In this document: in pieces, positions 54,811 through 60,928 of the stretch
Layout: each line of letters opens with the position of its first letter
Position numbering within the stretch: position 1 is the first letter of the stretch
Assembly: GCA_964482495.1 (NCBI GenBank)
Contig: CAYZXS010000011.1
Location: 25,793 to 89,792 of the forward strand
Direction: 5' to 3'
DNA from: J029 sp964482495
GTDB lineage: Bacteria > Planctomycetota > UBA1135
Length of the DNA: 64,000 bases
Notes under the pieces: model-generated
What the model saw: only the letters and a program-made list of their open reading frames with translations
Databases searched by the model: none
Told to the model about the DNA's origin: nothing
Position numbers and translations under genes: made by a program

Positions 54811-55749
54811 ATGCGCCTGGTATTCCTCGGATCCCCGCCTTTCGCCACCGCTTCCTTCGCTGCCCTGTGTCAGCGTCGAGAACGGCCGGTCGCCCTGGTG
54901 ACCGCCCCGGCCCGCCGCGCCGGCCGCGGCCGCAAGCAGGCCGAGAACCCGCTGGTCGGCCTGGCCGAGGAGGCCGGCGTGCCGGTGCTGCGGCCTCGCT
55001 CCGCCCGCGACCCGGATTTCTTGCGCGAATTCGCCGCCCTCCAGCCCGATCTTGGGGTGGTGGTGAGTTATGGGCAGATCCTGACCCAGGAGTTCCTGGA
55101 CATCCCGCGCTTCGGCTGCGTCAACGTCCACGGCTCGCTGCTGCCCCGCTGGCGCGGCGCCAGCCCGGTCCAGGCGGCCCTGCTGGCCGGCGACCAGCAG
55201 ACCGGCGTCTGTCTGCAGAAGGTCGTGCGCGAGCTCGACGCCGGCGCGGTGCTGGCCGAGCGGCCGATGCTGATCGGCGCCCGCACCAGCGCCGTCGAGT
55301 TGGCCCCGCGCCTGGCGGAGCTCGGCGCCCACTTGCTCGCCGACTGCCTGGACGAGTACGGCGACGGCCCGCTGCCCGCCGGCCGCGAGCAGGACGAGGG
55401 CCGGGTCACCGTCTGCCGCAAGGTGAAGCGGGAGCACGCCCGGGTCGACTGGTCGCAGAGCGCCGAGCAGCTCGACCGCGTCGTGCGGGCGATGGCCGGC
55501 TGGCCAGTGGCCCACGCCGAGTCCCCCGACGGCGCCGAGCTACGCCTGCACGAAGCCCAGGTGTCAGGCTCCTTCCTGCAGTCCGCGCCGGATCCGGGCA
55601 CCATCCTGGAGGCCGACGCCCGGCTGGTCGTGGCCTGCGGCGACGGCGCGCTGGAGCTGACGCGGCTGCAACGGCCGGGCAAGGCCCCGCTCGAGGTCGC
55701 CGAGTTCCTGCGCGGCAGCTCCCTGCGAGCCGGCGAGCGGCTGCGATGA
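54811..55749 (+). CDS. fmt: Methionyl-tRNA formyltransferase
   Basis: 312 residues. The folate-binding domain has VVVSYGQILTQEFLDIPRFGCVNVHGSLLPRWRGASPVQ with the Asn and His of NVHGS, then LAGDQQTGV with the catalytic Asp. The C-terminal tRNA-binding domain follows (GTILEADARLVVACGDGALEL). It formylates Met-tRNAi. A dispersed repeat copy (55559-55584) lies inside the C-domain and encodes QVSGSFLQS, where the family usually has variable sequence, so an in-frame insertion seems tolerated. rsmB overlaps by ATGA. Confidence 0.95.
   Translation: MRLVFLGSPPFATASFAALCQRRERPVALVTAPARRAGRGRKQAENPLVGLAEEAGVPVLRPRSARDPDFLREFAALQPDLGVVVSYGQILTQEFLDIPRFGCVNVHGSLLPRWRGASPVQAALLAGDQQTGVCLQKVVRELDAGAVLAERPMLIGARTSAVELAPRLAELGAHLLADCLDEYGDGPLPAGREQDEGRVTVCRKVKREHARVDWSQSAEQLDRVVRAMAGWPVAHAESPDGAELRLHEAQVSGSFLQSAPDPGTILEADARLVVACGDGALELTRLQRPGKAPLEVAEFLRGSSLRAGERLR
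55559..55584 (+). repeat. Dispersed REP-like repeat, copy 3, inside fmt
   Basis: AGGTGTCAGGCTCCTTC, then CTGCAGTCC. It differs from copy 1 at a single base. It lies wholly within the fmt reading frame, in frame. Confidence 0.8.
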
Positions 55750-57086
55750 ACGCCGCCGCCGACCCGCGCCGCCTGGTGTTGAAGCTGCTGACCAGCAAGG
55801 GCGACTTCCCGACCCGCCGCTTCGCCCGCGCCGTCGAGGAGGCCGGCCTCGAGGGCCGCGACCGCGCCTTCGCCCGCCACCTGCTCGCCGGCACGATCCG
55901 TCACCGCCGCACCCTCGACGCGATCTTCAAGCCCTACTGCAGCCGGCCCCGGGTAGACGAGGAGGTGCTGTGGACCCTGCGCATGGCGGTGTTCCAGCGC
56001 TTCTGGATGGAGCAGGTGCCCAATTACGCCGCCTTCGGAGCCACGCTCGAGGCCGCCAAGCCCCTGGTCAAGAAGGCGCTCGGCTTCGCCAACGCCGTCA
56101 TGCGCTCGGTCGGCCGCGCCGTCGGCGACGAGCTGCCGGCCGACACCGCCGCCGCCGCCGACCTGTTGCCGGCGGCTGGCCGGTGCTGGCGCTTCGACCG
56201 GGCCCTGTTCCCCGACCCCGCCGCCGACCCGGTCGGCCACGCCGCGGCCACCCTCTCTTACCCCGACGAGCTCGCCGCCCGCTGGCAGGCGGCCGTCGGC
56301 GCCGACGGCATGGTGGCGCGCATGCAGGCCTTCAACCGGCCGCCGGTGCTGTGCCTGCGCGTCAACCCCGCCCGCGCCGACCGGGACCAGGTGCGCGCGG
56401 CCCTGCTCGGCGCCGGCTTCGAGAGCCACGACGGCCCGCTCGACGGCACCCTCTTGCTCGACCAGCCCAGCGGCGACCTGCGCCAGCTCCCGGGCTTCTC
56501 CGCCGGCCACTGGTCGGTCCAGGACCTGTCCGCGATCGAAGCGGTGCGCATGGCCGACCCGAAGCCCGGCGAGCGCGTGCTCGACTGGTGCGCCGCCCCC
56601 GGCGGCAAGAGCCTGGCCGCCATCGAGCACGCCGGCGGCGAGCTCGAGGTCCACGCCTGCGACGTCGACCACGTCCGCTTGTCGCGCGCGGCGCCCGAAG
56701 CGGCGCGGCTCGGCCATCCGCTCCAGACCACGGTGATCGGCGCCGACGGCGCTCACGCGCCCGACGGCCCTTGGGACCTGGTGATCCTCGACGTGCCCTG
56801 CACCAACACCGGCGTGCTCGGCAAGCGCCCCGAGGCGCGCTGGCGCTTCCGCCACGAGAACCTCGATGACGCCATCGCCACCCAGCGGCGCGTCGCCGAC
56901 GCCGCCATCCAGGCGCTCGGCGAGGGCACGCGGGTCCTCTGGACCACCTGCTCGCTGGAGGAGGAGGAGAACCGCGGCGGCGCCGAGTACCTGGCTGAGC
57001 GCAGCGGGATGAGCATCGTCGAGGAGCGGCGCATGGAGCCCGACGAGCAGCGTTCGGGCGGCTACGCGGCGTTGTTGGCGAAGTAA
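55746..57086 (+). CDS. rsmB: 16S rRNA (cytosine-5) methyltransferase, RsmB/RsmF family
   Basis: 446 residues. A NusB-like N-terminal domain (LVLKLLTSKGDFPTRRFARAVEEAGLEGRDRAFARHLLAGTIRHRRTLDAI) precedes the SAM fold (VLDWCAAPGGKSLA). The two catalytic cysteines are in DVPCTNTGVLGKRPE and TTCSLEEEEN. This domain layout is that of RsmB (m5C967 in E. coli). It follows fmt with ATGA overlap, the common fmt-rsmB order. Confidence 0.93.
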   Translation: MNAAADPRRLVLKLLTSKGDFPTRRFARAVEEAGLEGRDRAFARHLLAGTIRHRRTLDAIFKPYCSRPRVDEEVLWTLRMAVFQRFWMEQVPNYAAFGATLEAAKPLVKKALGFANAVMRSVGRAVGDELPADTAAAADLLPAAGRCWRFDRALFPDPAADPVGHAAATLSYPDELAARWQAAVGADGMVARMQAFNRPPVLCLRVNPARADRDQVRAALLGAGFESHDGPLDGTLLLDQPSGDLRQLPGFSAGHWSVQDLSAIEAVRMADPKPGERVLDWCAAPGGKSLAAIEHAGGELEVHACDVDHVRLSRAAPEAARLGHPLQTTVIGADGAHAPDGPWDLVILDVPCTNTGVLGKRPEARWRFRHENLDDAIATQRRVADAAIQALGEGTRVLWTTCSLEEEENRGGAEYLAERSGMSIVEERRMEPDEQRSGGYAALLAK

Positions 57087-57147
57087 AATGAGAGTAGGTC
57101 CGTTCCGGTGCTGCGATTCGCTCTGCCGGAATGCCTCCCTGAATTCC

Positions 57148-57786
57148 GTGTTCCGCCTTCTGCTCGCGCTTTCCTTCTTCGGTGCGATCGCCAGCTGCGG
57201 CCGCGAGGGAAGTGAATCTCAACAGCATGCCGCTCCCCAGAACCTCTATCCCATGGAGTCGGTTCCGGAAGACACGCTCGCTCCGCTGTTGGAACCCCGA
57301 CTCGTTCCGCCCCGGATGGTTGAGCTCCCGGCGGTGGTCGCTCCCACTCGTGACCGGGCGCCAAGATCGGCAACCGCGTCGCTCATGAGTGCGCCGGAGT
57401 TCGCGACGAATGGCGTCGGTTACAGCGGGAGTCCGCCGAGCGGAGCGGGCCCATGGGCAGACATCATGCGATCTCGAGATCGCTTGGAGCGTTTCCTCGA
57501 GGTGGCCGACCGCGGGAATGGGGAGGGGCGGCTCTTTGCTTTGTGTGGCTTGCGGCTCTTGAGTGATGAGGACTTCGAGCGCGAGGCCCGCGAGCTGGAA
57601 GAGGAGAATCCCACCATCGTTTGGGCGGTGAGCTGCTGGTTCCAGCAGTCGGAAGCTCGCCATGTTCTCGATGCTGCGAAGTGGCCGAGGCCTCAGTTGC
57701 CGCCCGCTGGTGGCGACGACATTCGCCACGGAGCACTCGTGCTCGAGCTCATGGAGTTCTGCGACCTGGTGGGTCCTGGCCAGTAG
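57148..57786 (+). CDS. Putative lipoprotein, unknown function
   Basis: 212 residues if started at GTG 57148 (MFRLLLALSFFGAIASC, a lipobox). An ATG at 57088 gives 20 more residues rich in Cys and Arg in front of the signal and is less likely. The mature part is Pro-rich and then helical (DRLERFLEVADRGNGEGRLFALCGLRLLSDEDFEREARELEEENPT). Base composition is less GC-rich than the neighbours, which could mean recent acquisition. No family recognised. Confidence 0.65.
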   Translation: MFRLLLALSFFGAIASCGREGSESQQHAAPQNLYPMESVPEDTLAPLLEPRLVPPRMVELPAVVAPTRDRAPRSATASLMSAPEFATNGVGYSGSPPSGAGPWADIMRSRDRLERFLEVADRGNGEGRLFALCGLRLLSDEDFEREARELEEENPTIVWAVSCWFQQSEARHVLDAAKWPRPQLPPAGGDDIRHGALVLELMEFCDLVGPGQ

Positions 57787-57810
57787 GCAGACTCCCTGAA
57801 GCGGTCAGGA

Positions 57811-57850
57811 GCTGGCGAGTTGTTCATGAGCCGGCCCTCTCCTCGCCAGC
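57811..57850. repeat. 9-bp inverted repeat downstream of the lipoprotein gene
   Basis: GCTGGCGAG (57811-57819) pairs with CTCGCCAGC (57842-57850). It starts 25 bases after the stop and has no T-run, so it is a possible terminator. Confidence 0.4.
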
Positions 57851-57890
57851 CCTTCGGTAGAGTGATCGGCGGCCCGATCGCGCCCCACCC

Positions 57891-58400
57891 ATGGCCGAAG
57901 CGAAGAAGAAGCGAAAGAAAGCCCCGCCCAAGGACCCCGGCTTCCTGCCCGGCGCCGCCGCCGGTGTCTTCGTCCTGGTCGTCTGGGGCGTGGTCGCCTT
58001 CCAGCCAGACGGCGCCGGCGCCGCCGAACCCGCGCGCGCCGCGGAGAAGGAGCCGGTGACGCGTCTCGAGCCGCCCCCGGCGCCCGCCGCGGAGCCGTCC
58101 GCCGCCCCCGAGGCCCAGCCCGCCGTCCCCTCCTGGAAGCAGGACGAGCGCTGGAAGCAAGCCGGCCAGCTCGGCGAGGACGCGATCGACAAGATCGACG
58201 CCGCCAACGCTTACCACGAGAAGGAGGGCGACCCCTTCCGGCTGGCCGAGCAGATGGCGCAGGCCAAGGAGATGTTCGAGGAAGCCTTCGGCTTGCTGGA
58301 TGGCTTGGCGGCCGACTACGCCGACGACGCCACCGCCCAGCGCCAGATCGAGACCCGCCGCAAGCGCTTCGAGAAGAAGCTGCGGTTCCCTCGGCGCTGA
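57891..58400 (+). CDS. Hypothetical single-pass membrane protein
   Basis: 169 residues. A Lys-rich start (MAEAKKKRKKAPPKDPG) precedes one membrane segment (AAAGVFVLVVWGVVAF), a Pro/Ala-rich linker, and a helical C-domain with an acidic and basic pattern (AGQLGEDAIDKIDAANAYHEKEGDPFRLAEQMAQAKEMFEEAF), possibly TPR-like. The topology would place the C-domain outside the cytoplasm. No family recognised. Confidence 0.65.
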   Translation: MAEAKKKRKKAPPKDPGFLPGAAAGVFVLVVWGVVAFQPDGAGAAEPARAAEKEPVTRLEPPPAPAAEPSAAPEAQPAVPSWKQDERWKQAGQLGEDAIDKIDAANAYHEKEGDPFRLAEQMAQAKEMFEEAFGLLDGLAADYADDATAQRQIETRRKRFEKKLRFPRR

Positions 58401-58421
58401 CCGCGGCCGGCAGAGGCTCCC

Positions 58422-59231
58422 GTGGTCCGCATCGGCTACAACTCGAACGGCTTCACCAGCCACCGGCTGGAGGACGCCCTGCCTTGGTTGGCCGAGCTCG
58501 GCTACCGAGCCGTGGCGATCACCCCGGACGTGCCGCATTTGGACCCGCGCTACGCCACCAGCGCCGACGTCGCCAAGATCGGCGCGCTGTGCCGCGAGCT
58601 CGATCTCGAGGTGGTGCTCGAGACCGGCGCCCGGTACCTGCTCGACCCGCGCCGCAAGCACCGCCCGAACCTGCTCGAACCCGACGACTCGCGCGACATC
58701 CGGCTGAAGTACCTGCGCCACATGGTCGAGTGGTGCGAGCTGCTCGGCGCCCGGGTGCTGTCCTTCTGGTCTGGCGCCCTGCCCGAGGGCCAGACGGCGG
58801 CCGGCGCCCGCGACCGGCTGGCCGACGGCTGCGCCAACCTCGCCGCGCTCGCCGAGCGCCACGGCGTGGCCTTGGCGCTGGAGCCCGAGCCGGGCCACCT
58901 GGTCGCCACCCTCGACGATTTCCGCGCCTTCACCGCCGCCGCCCCCGGCCTGGTCGGCCTCTCCCTCGACGTCGGCCACCTGCTGGTCGCCGGCGAGGCG
59001 GAGCCCCACGAGGCCGTGCGCGAGTGGCGCGACCAGATCCGCTCGGTGCAGCTCGACGACATGAAGGCAGGCGCGCATGTGCACTTGGCCCCCGGAGAGG
59101 GGGAAGTGAACTTCCCTGAGTTGGCACTCGCCTTCAGGGAGTGCGCTCTGGACGTCCCTGCATGCTGGGAGCTGAGCCGCGACGGCCACCGCTTCCACGA
59201 ATTGGCCCCGCAGCTGCTCGACCTGGTCTGA
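58422..59231 (+). CDS. Sugar-phosphate isomerase/epimerase-like TIM-barrel protein
   Basis: 269 residues, GTG start. AP-endonuclease-2-type TIM barrel: RIGYNSNGFTSHRLEDALPWLAELGYRAVAITPD, LLGARVLSFWSGALPEGQ, VALALEPEPGHLVATLDDF, GLSLDVGHLLVAGE, SVQLDDMKAGAHVHLAPGEGEVNF. The Glu, Asp and His residues in these strands are the usual metal ligands. Substrate unknown (xylose isomerase-like superfamily). It is 21 bases after the membrane protein gene, probably co-transcribed. Confidence 0.88.
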   Translation: MVRIGYNSNGFTSHRLEDALPWLAELGYRAVAITPDVPHLDPRYATSADVAKIGALCRELDLEVVLETGARYLLDPRRKHRPNLLEPDDSRDIRLKYLRHMVEWCELLGARVLSFWSGALPEGQTAAGARDRLADGCANLAALAERHGVALALEPEPGHLVATLDDFRAFTAAAPGLVGLSLDVGHLLVAGEAEPHEAVREWRDQIRSVQLDDMKAGAHVHLAPGEGEVNFPELALAFRECALDVPACWELSRDGHRFHELAPQLLDLV

Positions 59232-59287
59232 ACCGGCGTCCGCGGTTCAAAGTGGTATGCTGCAGCCGGCCCCAGCAAGGAGGAGCC

Positions 59288-59545
59288 ATGACGCATATCG
59301 AAGTCGCCCACGGCCTGAGCTCGGATCAGGCCACCGCCTTCGAGGCGAGGTTGCGAGAAGCACGCATCACTTACCTCAAGCAGGAAGGGACCGTGGCCCC
59401 GCGCGACCCCTTCTCCGGCTTCGGACCAGCCGTCGAGGCTGCGCATCAGGCCCGCGTGCGCTACCGCGTGCGCCGCGAGTCGGCCGAAGCCGCCAGGGCG
59501 ATCCTGCACCGGATGCTCGAGGAATCCCTCGCTGCGACGCCCTGA
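59288..59545 (+). CDS. Small DUF2007-like protein, paralogue A
   Basis: 85 residues with a clear GGAG site. The pattern VAHGLSSDQATAFEARLREARITYLKQEG ... YRVRRESAEAARAILHRMLEES has the helix-strand layout of DUF2007 putative signalling proteins. The next gene (59564) is a diverged paralogue. A candidate -10 (TATGCT) ends 26 bases before the ATG. Confidence 0.7.
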   Translation: MTHIEVAHGLSSDQATAFEARLREARITYLKQEGTVAPRDPFSGFGPAVEAAHQARVRYRVRRESAEAARAILHRMLEESLAATP

Positions 59546-59563
59546 ACCCGTAGACCGATCGAC

Positions 59564-59851
59564 ATGAAGAACCCGGTGGAAGCCGTCCGCGACCTCAACC
59601 TGGCCCAGGCCCTGGCGGTCGAGGAGCGGCTGCAGAGCAGCGGCATCGACTGCTACGTCTCCCGGGACCAGGTGACGATCCCGAGCGCGCTGCACAGCGA
59701 CAGCTTCCAGAGCGCGGGCTCGGTCGCCGCCCGCTGCCGGGTCTTCGTCCGCTCCGAGATGGTCGAGCTCGCCCGCGACCTCGCCGCCGCCTTCCTACGC
59801 GGCGAACGCGAGGGGGCGGTGGCCCAGGAGATCGAAGGCGGCGCCCGCTAG
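59564..59851 (+). CDS. Small DUF2007-like protein, paralogue B
   Basis: 95 residues: DLNLAQALAVEERLQSSGIDCYVSRDQVTI ... RCRVFVRSEMVELARDLAAAFL. It shares the arrangement of the preceding gene, with a long first helix and a terminal helix. It sits 18 bases downstream of it; likely a tandem duplication. Function unknown. Confidence 0.7.
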   Translation: MKNPVEAVRDLNLAQALAVEERLQSSGIDCYVSRDQVTIPSALHSDSFQSAGSVAARCRVFVRSEMVELARDLAAAFLRGEREGAVAQEIEGGAR

Positions 59852-59874
59852 CGCTGCCACGTGATTTTCGGCGG

Positions 59875-60390
59875 TCAGGCCCGCGCCTCGAGCTGGGCCT
59901 GGAGCAGCGCCGGATCCCCCTCCCGCTGGAGGCGCTCCTTCCACTGGTCGAAGCGGGACGAGATCACGCCCACCGGAGCGAGGAAGGCGAAGCCCAGCAG
60001 CAATCCCGGGGCGGAGAGCGTGACCAGGGAGACTAGGACCAGGAGCAGGGAGCCGAGGCTCCAGAGCACCGCCGGCCTGACGTCGGTGCGCTCGCGGGTC
60101 AGCGCGGAGGTCGCGAGGCGACCGGCGGCGAAGGCGGCGATCGGGAGGAGGTAGGCGAAGCCGTATCCCCGGGTCGCGCCCGCGGGGAGGTGGACGCCGA
60201 TGCGGAACAGGAGGAACAGGAACAGCCCGGCGCCGATCAGGAGCGCCAGGTTCAGGCGCCGCTGCAGCCGGCGAATCGCGGGGTTGAAGTTCCAGTAGCG
60301 GGCTCGGAAGGCCTTGCGGTCGGGCATGCCGCAGGCGCGGCACTCGTCGTCCTCCAGCGTCTCGAAGCAGTAGAGGCAGTAGCGGCGCAT
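59875..60390 (-). CDS. Zinc-ribbon membrane protein, paralogue A
   Basis: 171 residues. An N-terminal zinc ribbon (YCLYCF ... CRACGMPDRKAF) precedes a conserved RYWNFNPAIRRLQ and four hydrophobic segments (LALLIGAGLFLFLLFRIGV, YLLPIAAFAAGRLA, VLWSLGSLLLVLVSLVTL, LLLGFAFLAPVGVI). The adjacent gene 60409-60897 has the same plan (YCLYCF, CPACG, KRYWNHSPRLRRFQ). Cytoplasmic zinc ribbon and membrane body; role unknown. Confidence 0.75.
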   Translation of the reverse strand: MRRYCLYCFETLEDDECRACGMPDRKAFRARYWNFNPAIRRLQRRLNLALLIGAGLFLFLLFRIGVHLPAGATRGYGFAYLLPIAAFAAGRLATSALTRERTDVRPAVLWSLGSLLLVLVSLVTLSAPGLLLGFAFLAPVGVISSRFDQWKERLQREGDPALLQAQLEARA

Positions 60391-60408
60391 CGCGGGGGCC
60401 TCGTCGAG

Positions 60409-60897
60409 CTACACCGCGAGTCCGGTCGGACTTGGCTCCTCCTCTTGGAGGCGGCGCTTCCACGACCGGGCCAGCTTGCCCGCCCCTTGAGCGGCTCCGA
60501 CGCCGGCGATGGCGAGCAGCCAGCCCGACCAGTGCGAGAAGGCCAGGACCCCACCGAGGCCGGCGGCGGCGACGCTCCACATGGCGGTCGGCATGAAGTA
60601 GGGCTGCTCGCGGGTGAGCCCGGAGATCGTCAGCCAGACCGGCGCCAGGGCGAAGATCGGCAGCAAGAAGAAGAAGCCTGGACTCGTGCCGCTGCCGCCG
60701 CCGACATCGAGGAAGGAGGGGATGAGCAGCGCCATCAGGATCGCGGAGAGGATCTTGAGGCCGGCCTGGAAGCGGCGCAGGCGGGGGCTGTGGTTCCAGT
60801 AGCGCTTCCGGTCGGCCGGCGAGCTGTGGTGGCCGCAGGCCGGGCACGGCTGGTGCTCCTCGATCGTCGCGAAGCAGTAGAGGCAGTAGGGGCGCAT
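60409..60897 (-). CDS. Zinc-ribbon membrane protein, paralogue B
   Basis: 162 residues from ATG 60897. MRPYCLYCFATIEEHQPCPACG is a four-Cys ribbon, followed by ADRKRYWNHSPRLRRFQ, then four hydrophobic segments. It is clearly the paralogue of the gene downstream (18-base gap), from tandem duplication. Function unknown. Confidence 0.75.
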   Translation of the reverse strand: MRPYCLYCFATIEEHQPCPACGHHSSPADRKRYWNHSPRLRRFQAGLKILSAILMALLIPSFLDVGGGSGTSPGFFFLLPIFALAPVWLTISGLTREQPYFMPTAMWSVAAAGLGGVLAFSHWSGWLLAIAGVGAAQGAGKLARSWKRRLQEEEPSPTGLAV

Positions 60898-60928
60898 GGC
60901 TCGATACCACCCCACGATACGCCGGGGA

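Noticed and set aside
57787..57890. A small RNA or tRNA between the lipoprotein and membrane-protein genes
   Set aside because: Only a 9-bp inverted repeat is present; no cloverleaf or T-loop sequence is seen.
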